Positions 53,501 to 64,000 of a DNA stretch of 64,000 bases are shown in pieces. The position numbers and the translations under genes were made by a program. This DNA is from Theristus sp. LFF4_11 (taxonomy: Eukaryota; Nematoda; Chromadorea; Monhysterida; Xyalidae). The notes below the pieces were generated by a model. That model was not told where the DNA came from. It did no database searches and was given only the letters and a program-made list of their open reading frames with translations. The stretch lies in the NCBI GenBank assembly GCA_030248135.1, contig JASANC010004304.1:1-64000 (forward strand), read 5' to 3'. How positions within the stretch are numbered: position 1 is the stretch's first letter; every line of letters begins with the position of its first letter.

Positions 53501-54503
53501 ACCGAAGTAAGCTTGTGCTAAGATAAACTTCTTCAGTTAACCGGGTCACTGGCAATTTTTAAATTGCTGCATCTCTGCAAACTCACTGAGTTACAGACGA
53601 CCCACACGACATAGTGCACTTAATATTCAGCTAACTTTTAAAAGGCTGGTTAAATTATGTTTAACGACGAAATTTTGGTACTGTAACCAACGTACTGATT
53701 TCAACAGAGCAAAGTGCGCATCGAAATACGGTTCACTTTTTGCAGTTTTGACATGACATTAGCAGAGGCGTGTGATCGGCTGTGCAGCGAATGGCTGAAC
53801 GCAACAGAACAGCAAATGGCGACCATGAATGCTGACGCTTTTCATAAGTTGACGGCTATGCAAAAGATTCATTTTGCGGGACAACTGATCAAAGCGGTTT
53901 GTTATCGTAACAGAACACTGTTTGTTTGCAAGGTTGACAATTTCCGAAAGCAGACAATGAAAGCGACAGCTGTGATTGCACGTTTAGGATGCGAGGAACA
54001 TGCGTTTTAATTTATTTCATCTATTTATTTTGCAAATGCTGGTTAAGGCTCCACTTGCGCATCAAAAACTTGCAACGTTAGATCGTCTGTACAAATTGTC
54101 CGATTCGAAAAATAGCGAAATTCTGTTCAAGTTGGTTTCTTGCCTGCTGTTATGAAGACGTTTTGTTGGTTTCCTAAATTTTATTCATCCACTTTAGTTG
54201 GATCATTCTGTGCGTGAAATCACATTGGGAACCGATTTTTGACGTCGCCATTCGTATGCTCACATCGCAAGGACGCATGAAATACTGCAGACCGATTTAC
54301 CGGTAAAATGTTTTTTTGTGGTAACTTTGTAAAACGAATCACTCACTGGCACTCTTACCACAACAATTTGTGATTTATCCAGTGCACTGATGGCTTGGCC
54401 CGATGCAAAACAGCGAGCGATTGATGAATTTGTGGCAAATCGTCATAGATTGCACGAAATTGCAGCATTACGAATTGCTAAAGATCTTGGCGTTACAAAA
54501 TGA
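50518..54503 (+). CDS. LTA4H: Leukotriene A4 hydrolase-type M1 aminopeptidase
   Basis: Fifteen exons join in phase to 647 residues (human 611): 50518-50736, 51026-51174, 51263-51371, 51421-51525, 51617-51718, 51798-51923, 51999-52139, 52243-52337, 52630-52744, 53067-53220, 53338-53506, 53746-53896, 54048-54130, 54198-54302 and 54383-54503. All parts of the family are present: [30 protein letters not shown] (exopeptidase/epoxide Glu), zinc site [10 protein letters not shown] (H329, E330, H333) with E352 in [25 protein letters not shown] and SQGRMKY, whose Arg/Lys bind substrate carboxylate in the human enzyme. It should act as a cytosolic tri/aminopeptidase; LTA4 hydrolysis is not proven. Phe416 replaces human Tyr378. 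Confidence 0.96.
52786..53005 (+). repeat. Dispersed ~220 bp repeat in LTA4H intron 9
   Basis: CATTTTGGTATCGAGTCTCA, ATGCGCGCATAAATAGGTAA, GACGCGGGAATTCAAATTTG and GTCACATAAAGACTAAAACT parallel 16690-16905 word by word. It finishes with CATTGAGTCGCAGAAC, also present at the very start of the window and at 14260-14280. Confidence 0.65.
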
Positions 54504-54647
54504 ATAGTCGCTGAACTATGTAGGTTTATTTAGTTAAGCGAAACAAAAAGACTTTTCTTGGAAAACGACTTATTTGCAGTTGGAGATGAAAATGTCGTGA
54601 AATATTTTCGGAAAAACGAAAAAACCGAGGAACAAAAATTTTCGAAA

Positions 54648-55089
54648 TACCGTATTACCTCTATTAAACCCTTCCCCAAAATTAAACCCCCCCCCCAAAA
54701 ATAAACCCCCACCCCCTCGACAAGTTTCCAAATAATCCCCCCCAAAATAATCCCCCATGGGGGATTATTGAAACCTGTTTGAAACACATACCCAGCGAAT
54801 TCAGTGGCTGGTTGCAGTGAAAATGATGAAATTGTGCTACCAAAGGCCCCAAATGGATGAGTTAATGGTAATTTCATTACAAAAGGAAATTTCTATGTAG
54901 AATAGAAGTTTTTGCGACTTCCTTCCTGCCATGGAAAGTATTTTTGCCATTTTGCCCACTCCTAAAAATGGTTTCCAAATAAACCCCCCCCCCCAAAAAA
55001 TAAAGCCCCCCCCCCAAAAATAAACCCCCACCCCCAGAAGTCGCTGAAGAAATAAACCCCCATTGGGGTTTATTAGAGGTAATACGGTA
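54648..55089. mobile_element. MITE with TACCGTATTACCTCTA termini, copy 2
   Basis: It begins TACCGTATTACCTCTATTAA and ends TTATTAGAGGTAATACGGTA. It is inverted relative to the copy at 6710-7177 and shares its interior (GCCATGGAAAGTATTTTTGC, GGAAATTTC, CTTCAGCGAC-type words). It lies 145 bp after the LTA4H stop, so it may be within or just beyond its 3' UTR. Confidence 0.8.
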
Positions 55090-56426
55090 CATGTTACAAG
55101 TAAATGTTGAATTAAAACCGGCGCGCGTACAAATGAAAAAAAATAAAAATAAAACATCAAATTTGACCAAACAATGCTTGAATTCAACCGAATATACTTA
55201 ATTATTTTGTAAAACCACGCTTAAAAGAGTCGGATTAATTCGCTTTGTTTCCGCGCTCAACTGACCAAAATTATTCATGATTTTCCGTAAAAAAGGTTTG
55301 GTAAAAAGCCGTAAATGTATTTGGGGCCGTTTTTTTGGAATTTTTTCCCGATGTCATCTCCACTTACAGTTGTAGCTCAATAAAATGGTATGGATTATAG
55401 ATGTTGCCTTTTGCTGATCATGTTACAGTTTTAGACTTCATTGCGTTGTTCATGTTCGTTGCGATCTCTGATTAATGTTGATTTGAACGACAATCATCCA
55501 TCTTTTTAACTACGTATATCACTTACAAATGGTGTGACTGTCTGTGATTTTGTCTGATGGTGTTGCCTTGCCCGTTGCCAGCTTTATTTATGACAATGCT
55601 CTGATTTTGTTTTGTGTGATTTGAACTTATTTGAATTATACTTGCATTTAATTGGGTATGCTCGATTTGATCACTCTCAAGACTTGATTTTCAACCGTTT
55701 TTCAACAGATTATGGTGTTTCCATAACAAGAAAAATTGTGATTCAATTACGTTTGCTGCTGAGCATGTATTTTTTGGTCCATCTTCCAACTTTAATCAGC
55801 TGTTGATTTACTATCAACCAAAAATTGGAAGTTAATGCAATAACGGTCCCAAGAGTAAAAGACGAAAAAAACTCGGTTTTGGTTCGTTGTTACGGGTTTG
55901 TGATGCCGAACACAGTCAGTGTTGTTTTGGCAGCCTGGGGGTGCGCCGCTGTACCATTATTGAAACCCCCCTCTGAAAAATGATTGGCACCCCCTCGAAA
56001 ATTTGTTTTCTCCTTCGGTACGGTTCTCTGGGGTCTTGGCAAAAAATCATGACACTTTCTGTGGAAAGTCCAAAACGGGTTGGTGTTCATATTTAAAAAT
56101 TTTGATTTTAAACGTTTTTAACGGTTTAAACGCATTTTCACATGACAGTGCAATTTGTTTTTGGCATGGCAAAAATTTGTTTTTTTAATTTAAAAAATCC
56201 TGATTTAAAATTTTTCAAAGTTTAAAAAAAAGTTTTGAACTCCAGTGCTGACTGTTTTTGGTTGTTTAGACTATTAGGATACCGACTGTGGTTCGTTCAA
56301 GGCAACGTCAAAGAAAATTTTTCTTGAACTTTCCAAAAATTGTGTTTTTCAGAGGGTTTCAGAACACGTGATGCATCATTATTAAAAGACGTGCATGTGC
56401 AGTAGCGGAGCGGTGCCCCTCTAGGG
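55090..56426. other. Intergenic, no gene seen
   Basis: AT-rich sequence with only short, unsupported open frames. 55930-56010 has a C-run pattern (CCCCCTCTGA, ACCCCCTCGA) like that at 9468-9605. 56090-56400 shares short words with 12400-12500, suggesting old repeats. Confidence 0.35.
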
Positions 56427-57155
56427 TAGGGTTGTTAAAAAAAACAAAAATCGTCATTTTTGTTTTTTTTTTTAAAAAAAATTTTTAAAAAAAAAAAAAA
56501 TTTCAAAAATCAAAGTTGTGCTAAATCAATCAGGGAGTCCGAAGAACCACATATGATATGCAAGCGCCTCCCGAATGACTCCCGTATGGCGGAACTTTGC
56601 AGATTTTGTTTTGGTGACCTCAATTACCCCTTTTCCAAACCGTCACCATGCCTCTTCTTGTGTTTTGACCTCCAAAACGTCACTAATTGTCCCCAGCTAA
56701 GCTAATGCTAAAGTGAAGACAAACATACCGCCTTGAAATTCGATCAATTCTTCTGATGGTGTCGCGACGACACGACACGAAGCAGCAACCAGACAACGTA
56801 GCGCTTGCAAACGGAGCAGCGAGCACAATCGGACGCTCTGCGAGGCGAATCGTCACCTTATCTGCATCGGAAATGGTAGGCTAAGCTTTGGGACGCTCAA
56901 AAACTTCATCGCAGATGTTGTCGAAGCCTAAAATCAGTCGGTAAAACGGCCCAAAATCGACTGCTAAAGGTTTTACGAGGTATAATCAAAGAAAATTTTT
57001 GTTGAACTTTCGAAAAATTGTGCCAAAATTGAGGTTTTCAGAACATATTAGAGGAAAATTTTTCGAATTTTTTTTTTAAAAAAAAATCGGCATTTTTGTT
57101 TTTTTTTAATCACTTTTTTTTTAAAAAAAAAATTCATTTTTGTTTAACAACCCTA
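56427..57155. mobile_element. TAGGGTTGTTAA-type MITE, second full copy
   Basis: It begins TAGGGTTGTTAAAAAAAAC and ends TTAACAACCCTA. It is nearly identical to 8544-9261 through the unique core (GTGTCGCGACGACACGACAC, GCGCTTGCAAACGG, ACGAGGTATAATCAAAG), implying recent movement. Confidence 0.85.
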
Positions 57156-57655
57156 CTCTAGGGTTAGGGAAAAAAAGAAAATCCGAACAACGATTTTATT
57201 GCTAGCATCATCTGATCGAAAATCAAAAATCATTTTTTCAAAATTTTTAAATATGAATACCACCAACCGAATTTTTTACATTAAAATACCGTATTTTTAG
57301 CTTTGCCTACATTACTAAACCAAAGCCAAGTTTACAGTCTGTTTTGTTGTTCAGTTCGGTTTCAATGAAGTCGTTGTAGGTTCCTAATCCTAAGCCCAAT
57401 CCTAATCCTAATGAAGTCGTTGTAGGTTCCTAATCCTAAACCTAATCCTAATCCTAAGTGAAGCCTTTTTAACAAAGTGAAAGTGCCTTGATTGACAGCT
57501 TTGTTGAAGGGGTGAAACATTGGGATCAGGGATCAGCTCCAGCTCCGGTTTAGCTTTGTAGTTTTACGGTATTTTTACACGTTGGGTTGGGTGTTGGGTT
57601 TGTTCGAAGCGTCTCGTCCAGCTGAGTTTAGCTAGACCATTTTTCAGAACATAGG
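57156..57655. mobile_element. Fragment related to the 3832-5873 TIR element
   Basis: It starts CTCTAGGGTTAGGGAAAAA and ends TTTGTTCGAAGCGTCTCGTC + CAGCTGAGTTTAGCTAGACC, matching the terminal segments of the 3832 element. Inside, 57376-57470 has a ~48-bp direct duplication (GAAGTCGTTGTAGGTTCCTA) with CCTAATCCTAA runs. It directly abuts the preceding MITE. Confidence 0.55.
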
Positions 57656-58786
57656 GGGAAATTGAATCGAATTAAAACAAATCGGCATTTTTGTTTTCTT
57701 GGTTTGTTTAAAAAAAATTATTACTTGTTGGTTGTCCTGAATCAAAATTAATGAAATGTTGGTTTGATGTTTTTCTTTGTTTTCGAACATTCGATTGCTG
57801 CTGCTGGCTGTTAAAAACCCTTGATGGATTCTGTTTCAGGGCGGTCCACGAAAGCGACGCAGCGCAGCAGGCAAATACCATCGGGTGGTTCTTCTGTTCT
57901 GTGTCTGTGTGGGACTGTGGGTTTGGTTGGGCGTTCTTCGAATCGTCGTTTTTAATCGCAGTGGCCGCCATTGTTTTCTAAATTTGCAACGTTTGTGCCT
58001 TTGTTGTTCGTAATTAAACGAATCTACCCACCGTCGTCGCCGCAGCTTCGTGGCTCAACGTTGTAATTGCAGAAACGCCAAAGCCAAACCCACCAAAGCG
58101 ACCAGCACTCAGCAGTTGAAATTCTAATTTCTGAATCATGGCAGAGAATCATATCAGTGCAACTGAATTTGCGAGTGAAGCTGTCGATCATTTGCAGAGG
58201 TATTGTCTTTGTATTTTTCGTTGATGGTTGGTACTTGAGTGGGTGGCGGTGGCGTGGCATAGTTGTTCTAGGGGGGGGGGGGGGCGAACGAACCCCCAAA
58301 AAAATTTCGAATCTATCTGAGAAGTTTTTTTGGCTCAGCTATTATCTATCTTATCTATCTAAAAAAATTCTCAGCCAGCTATCTATCTAAAAATTTTTGT
58401 CTTCAAGGACATAAAATGAGTCAATTTTTGGACAAAATGGACAATTTTTGGACAAAATGGACAATTTTTGGTCGAAATTTTTGAAAATTTCGCTAATTAT
58501 AGGTAACATACGCGTTTATACTTATTTTACGCGTATTTTAAGCATTATATAGCGGTTTTTATCGCTTTTCAGCGTTTTAGCTATCTATCTACCCCTATCT
58601 GATTTTAAAAATTTGACCGCCAAAGTCACATGCCCCATTCCCCGCGCTGCGCCCCTCCAAAATGTTGCAACTATGTATCTGGAAAATTTGCTCCGGCTAT
58701 CTATATCGCCCCCTAAAAACCCCCAGCTCTGGAACAACAACTATGGTGGGTGGTGCTGGTGGGTGCTTGAGCAACTTAACAACTTA
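57656..58786. other. Unassigned DNA with simple repeats
   Basis: 58315-58400 and 58575-58600 are CTATCTAT-rich. A G-run lies at 58271-58284. An open frame on the minus strand (57971-57708) starts with ATG and a coding-like first half, but it has no recognisable motif or partner exon. Confidence 0.35.
58421..58480. repeat. ~20-bp tandem repeat, three copies
   Basis: Units read GGACAAAATGGACAATTTTT with the first slightly altered (GAGTCAATTTTTGGACAAAA). Confidence 0.8.
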
Positions 58787-58875
58787 AGCGGCATTCGTGA
58801 AACAATATTTAGTGACCGCGTAGCTATGTTTTCACACAGCTACGCGTCACTAAATACTGCTTCATGAATGCCGCT
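58787..58875. mobile_element. 89-bp palindromic MITE flanked by TTA duplications
   Basis: It begins AGCGGCATTCGTGAAACAAT and ends TGCTTCATGAATGCCGCT, with TTA on each side (58784-58786 and 58876-58878). The centre carries CGCGTAGCTATG/CACAGCTACGCG. A 3-bp TTA duplication fits PIF/Harbinger-type insertion. Confidence 0.85.
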
Positions 58876-61800
58876 TTAGTGTTTTGAATTTTTCTTGGAC
58901 TTAATGCTGAATTTGTCAATTTTTCTTTTGAATTTTGGTGTTTTGACTCAATGCGTTTGCAGACGTAGGAGGGTCACTTATTTCAATTGTTGTGTGGCAA
59001 TTCAAATTAGCGTAAGTGGCCCGGCCCTGTTCAGGGGACTCGTACTCGGATCACTGCCAATTTAGAACTCGCTCGTCATGAATGAAACTGTTTATCTATC
59101 TATTGAGTCTCAGAACCAAAACTCGTCGTTGTTGAAACGCTTTCTCAACCTATTTTCGAAAAACTGCGAGGAGCCGAGTCCGTTTTATTTTTATGGAGTT
59201 TGAGAGTCAAAGCAGATGTTGAAGTCAGATGCTGGCTGAATGAGACTGAACAAAACGGTTTTTCACAAAATGTTATGCTATTGTTATTGCGTGCTTTCCA
59301 GGGCTTTGATAACGATTGGAATTGAAATTGATTCGAGTTTCATCCACAGAAATGTTCTTTTGGCGTGCTGATGACTGGCGTGAGAAAAACAGTTAATTGA
59401 CAAAGAAGCTTATCAGTTTGCTTTGGGCTTTCATGAAAACTGATTTTTGAGTTATCCCATTTTTTGCTGTAATCATGCAACATGATTTATCGATAAACAC
59501 ACATTTTTTGTCTGCGTTACCTTTAAAGGCAGAAAATCGAGATTTCGGTGGTAAATTGCTAGCGACCGCATGCCCAATGCACCTGAAAAAAATCTGTTTT
59601 CGCTTTTCTTGTCATTCCCAAAGTCTCGTCATTAACGGAAATTTTGGCCAAAGCCTTCATTTGGTCAAAATCAAAACATAACACTCATGCTCATGCAACG
59701 GCAGCACGGCAAATGTCGGTTCGAGATTTTAACAAGTCATTTTTATGAGCAGTCACTAACTACAAACTCGCAACTGTATTTAAATTTGTGTTGATCTGCA
59801 AAAAGCCTGGGTGAAGCCACCATGAAAATGCACGAAAACGTACACTGGCGCTGAATGTTTAATGTTTGGTTAGAGCTCTATTTTCAATGTTACTGCAAAA
59901 CTTTTTACACCAAAATCGTCCAATATTCACACTGAGTACGTGCTAATCGCTATTGAACGTGAAACAATGAAACACTGGTCAGTAACCGTGGTAAATAAAA
60001 CTATTTTTAAATGAGTTTTGTTTTAGGGAGTGTTTTTTCTATGCATGTAAAGTTATGTGTAACGGTTTTTATTGCTTTTTGGCACCCACCTTTCCCGGCG
60101 AGTCCATTTTCAAATTGGAGCTTTGCATATTTGAACCTTATGAACACTGCTAAGCGTAAAGTTTGTTTGCTCGTTCGTCCATACAGGATGGTTTACAATA
60201 CATTTTGTGCTCTTCAATTTTCTCAGTAGTGGACTTACTCGCTTGTGATTGGTGTTGATTACAGAATGTTGGACGCGAAATGAATTTCAAAATTATGAGC
60301 CCTTTGACTGAGCGTCTTCTGCTAGAAACCACACTACACAGCAGTGCTGCGGTATACTCGCCAAAGACAAGACAGACATTATGAGCTGAGCTTTGATGCC
60401 TTCTCAATGTGGTGCAAATTGAATGGCCATCGTGCGAAATCTATTTATAGCAGCGCAAGAAAACAAGCGGCAACAAATGACAGCGATTAAATTGAAAATT
60501 GATTACATTCCACCGGAGAGAGACAAGATCCCGTTTATTTCATTCAGCTTGTGACTCAAAGAAGCGCTGCGGATTTGTCGACGGCCGCTTCTTCGCGATG
60601 CAGATGTCTCTCATCCGGTGCCGCAAGCAAACTAAATGTGATCTGTGCCGTGGCGTTGCCTTTTGAATGTCGTCCTTAACAGAGAGCTTTCAACTCGTCA
60701 GCTCCAAGATTATGGCCACGGCCCGTTGGTGGCTTGCATTATTATTTGAGTCTCTCTCTGTGCTTGTGCGTTTAATCAGCACTGGGCAAATATGCTTGTA
60801 GCTGTGACAACGCAGCTAGTACCCATCCATCATAGTACCCATATCTTATGATTTCTTAACATAGTCACTCAGCGACATGCGTCGCGTGTCGATTGAATTT
60901 CGATGCTGATCCACACACTACATGCATGCATCAACACATGAATTCGGCACATGTCTCATCTTGTGTCATGGGCGTTTCGCGATTGCGAAGTTCTCAGACT
61001 TGCGCTCAGCTCACTGCTAACCTTGTGCGACTTTCGTCGTGCAGCCGCGGGCGCACCATCTGCGCTGTCTTCAGTCAACTTGCTTGCGTGCACTGAAGCG
61101 CCGTTATGCTTTATGGCATTACAATCAACTTAAAGCAGCATGTTTAGCACCGAATTTTCACTGCTGCTCTTCACTTGTCGATTTGTGTCATGTCGTTTTG
61201 CAATATGCAATGTTATTACTTGACGTTGAAGCACGACACATGCCAGATGTGGCGTTGAGTTGGCCATCATGTTCCTTGTTGTGTCAACTCGCTGTGTAGT
61301 TCTTTGATCACACGCCAACTTTTTTTTATATCCGTCCCTCCCTGTTCCATTTTGATGATATCCATAAATGGGTGTGTGTGATGTTGTTAGATACAGACAG
61401 ACGGTCTTTGAAAAATGGATTCACTGCTACAGGGTGTTGCTATACTTGTTGCAGCGTAAAAACTGGTACTGCTGTTGTAATGTGCTGTATTCTGGCATTG
61501 AGTTACTTGGTGGAACTCAATATTCTGAAGTCTGAACACAACAAGACTATCTACTTTCCAGTTAAAATCGACAATCATAGTGTCTATTTACCCAACTGAC
61601 GAACCTGTTCATTCTGTAAGGCTTGATATGTCTCGTTTCTGAGTTACACAATAACCAAAGATTGTTCTTGATCACCCTGTGTGTACTTTGAGAGAGACGT
61701 CGTTTTCACTTAATGTTGTTCTCGTTGGCGCTGGGCACAATTGGCTCCAACTATCAGTGTTCCTCCCCTCTGTTCTGTGATCGAACAATATGACTGACTG

Positions 61801-63864
61801 ACATTTTTTCTGGTAAATCTGTAGTTCGCATTCGCATTTTTTATTTTCATAATACGATTTCTTTCACACCCGTGTGTCTCACTTCTTGTTCATCAAGTTC
61901 GTCATATGCTGCTCAAAGCTTGTTATCATGGCTGTATCTCTTGGCTTTGCAGACTCGCCTTCACTTCACCCGCGTACACTTATTCACTCAAATTCTTTAT
62001 GCTCCTTTGTTGGTTCAAAACTCAAGTTGTACGCTTGTGAGGTCAAGAATCTGATTTGCGACAAGAAAAGCATCTCCGAGACAGGCGATCTTTGAGGCAC
62101 ACGACTGGGCTTCGTGCTGTATCGCGTCACGGCTGCGCTTTTTTTGCAGAGCGCGCAGACTGTTCTTGAGCGACACATTGTGCGTCTAAAGGGCTACTTG
62201 ATTGAGCCGTTTGTTGAACAATAATAACAGCTTGTTCTAGCGGCAGTAATAGAGATGTCATCTGCGCGTTTTGCTCTGTGCGGCGATCGTTCCTGTGGCG
62301 CTGCCATTGTTCAAATTCACAATTTGAGTTTTATGTCGTCGTATATTTCACAAAATGGACCGCCAAACGACAAAAAAAAACGAACACACGAAAGTTGTTT
62401 GTTTTTGCAACGCCCTCTGTTTGCGTTTTTTCCGACAACTGTCCGGCAACAAGCACGGTTCTTCTCTGGTGTGTGCCATCTGCCATTAAGGTCGCTTTAG
62501 TTTTTTTTCTGGATCGTGCTTTTTTGGATCACTGACAGATGTGGTCGGAGCGAAAAAAACACGAAAAAAGTCGATTCATGTTCGCGGTGGCAGAGGAGCC
62601 GTGAGTGGTATCTTGTTAAATCTTGCCTGTTTGTCAAGATGGCGCAAACTGTTCTCCGCCTCGCGATCTCAGCAAACTGAGCTTATTTTCCGGCCCATCG
62701 TGCCCAGGGTCAAGTGAGTGAAAGTAAGTAAGTGGAGTGCACTCAGTTTGTTATCGGGGCAGCCTCTGGCACAAGCGCACACACCCCATTACCTCCGCTG
62801 TACTACGCACATAAATAATCGCGGCTGGTGGTTCTTGAGAGATGAGAATTATGCTGTTCGTTGGCGTGTTTTTTGACAAATGCGCCAATCTTCCGTGAAC
62901 CACTAGCATTCGCCGGTTTTTTAGTGTTTTTTTTCACCTTGCACACAGTGTGCATCGAAAAAATGTTTGCGCGTGGCGCCTGCACATTGCACTCAATCAT
63001 TTATTCGATTCACCGGAATTCCTTGTTCATTTTCGATCTGACCGATTTTACTGACAGTTGAACTGCTATGAACAGTTGAAACGCAGACAAAATTATGAAA
63101 ACAATCTGGTCAAGTGAACTATGAATACTTCTCGGCTGCAACTCGAGTGCCCTATTTGCCAGTAGTTTCCTGATTGACCATGTGAATCGTGTGCCACCGT
63201 CGTCGTACGGCTGCGCGCGTTGTCCACGTCTCCGCCATGGAATCACGCAATAACAATGATTGATTTCAAACAATGATCGCCAATTATATTCTGGCTTGTT
63301 CGAATCAAAACGAACATAAGTATAAAACGTAGGTTGCTTATATTCATGGCAACGGGGCAAGTTGGTTTTGACAGAATGGGATACACATATAGGAAGACTT
63401 CAACTGCACTGAGTCCCTGATGGGGTTCATAAATTCTTGGCATGGAATGGAGCTTTGCTCTCAATTTCGCATGCATGGAAGAAACGATGACTCCCTACGG
63501 TGCAGATGAAACAAGGAAAGAGGCCAATAAACGGGTATTTATATGCACGAAAGCGAGTGAAAATGAGATGGCAACAAATGTCAGTGGCAATAAATTTCGC
63601 CTTCGATACGGTACAAGACTGATGAATAACTTATAAAGCTAACCTTCATGACCGAATGGGTTTTATCGTTTTTTCTACTCTCAAGTGACGATCCCGCGGT
63701 TGTACTGTTAACGTATTACGTGTTATCGTAAAGAAAGACCTAGTTTGAAAACTGTGCACTCGGTTATTATAACACTGTAATGTTGTACAGTCACCAACAC
63801 ACGCACACATGCGATATTGCAGCTGCAGCACGTGTCACCGGCTGTGTGTGTGTGTTTGTTCACA
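58876..63864. other. Gene-poor right flank
   Basis: I found no supportable exon. Open frames are at most about 116 codons and lack motifs. 58938-59115 is a reverse copy of the dispersed ~220 bp repeat (words GACTCAATGCGTTTGCAGAC, GTGTGGCAATTCAAATTAG, GAATGAAACTG). The rest is AT-rich with ordinary composition. Confidence 0.4.
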
Positions 63865-63990
63865 TTCGAACTAGACCACGTGATGCATGCATTCTGTGCG
63901 GGCATTGTTCTGGAGTTGCAGTCTGCACAGAAAGCATGCATCATGCGTGATCAGCTGATCGCCTGTAATTTGCAGTGCCACGGTCTGTTA
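63865..63990. mobile_element. GATCACGTGATGCATGC-type palindromic MITE, truncated
   Basis: CACGTGATGCATGCATTCTG and CACAGAAAGCATGCATCATG face each other, followed by GATCAGCTGATCGCCTGTAA. The outer left arm is missing or degraded. Confidence 0.7.
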
Positions 63991-64000
63991 TCATAGAATC

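Overview
This is animal (metazoan) genomic DNA. It carries five multi-exon genes that could each be joined exon to exon with consistent reading phase: an NAA50-type N-terminal acetyltransferase (+), a transmembrane MAP-kinase-docking tyrosine phosphatase of the PTPRR/STEP/HePTP group (-), an AMPK alpha catalytic subunit (-), dynactin p150Glued (-) and a leukotriene A4 hydrolase-type aminopeptidase (+). A sixth, unrecognised gene runs off the left edge (-). Introns run from about 60 bp to several hundred bp, with TTTTCAG-like acceptors, and one DCTN1 intron is inflated to 3.9 kb by a transposon. The gene content and compactness suggest an invertebrate, possibly a worm-like ecdysozoan. The sequence alone does not fix the phylum.

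Layout: 1-2165 is the unknown Ser/Thr-rich gene with a Cys4 motif. 2166-12330 is a repeat zone: a ~2 kb TIR element, a foldback element with minisatellite arms and a nested MITE, a TAGGGTTGTTAA-type MITE, C-rich tracts, three palindromic repeats and a 1.4 kb, 38-bp minisatellite. NAA50 is at 12704-14596 and converges on the phosphatase at 16260-20059. 20060-25507 is long intergenic DNA with a CpG-rich core around 21.8-23.3 kb. AMPK alpha lies at 25508-31920, with a tRNA-derived SINE and palindromic MITEs in its introns. DCTN1 lies at 34297-48973, has 28 coding exons, and holds a 3.7 kb long-TIR transposon with its own zinc-finger gene. DCTN1 and LTA4H are divergent and share a ~1.5 kb upstream region that contains a MITE. 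LTA4H lies at 50518-54503. 54504-64000 holds only repeats and unassigned DNA.

The five genes are housekeeping or signalling genes with no evident shared pathway. The unusual content is in three places. First, the mobile DNA: at least seven short inverted-repeat families, two long-armed foldback-type elements, one of which carries an intact C2H2/acidic protein gene with a TATA box, and one SINE with a clear target duplication. Second, the introns: four of about 72 are best read as GC-AG. Third, the proteins: LTA4H carries Phe where human Tyr378 sits, and the DCTN1 stop codon lies on a MITE junction. All exon joins were made by eye from reading phase and family knowledge. No alignment or database search was run.
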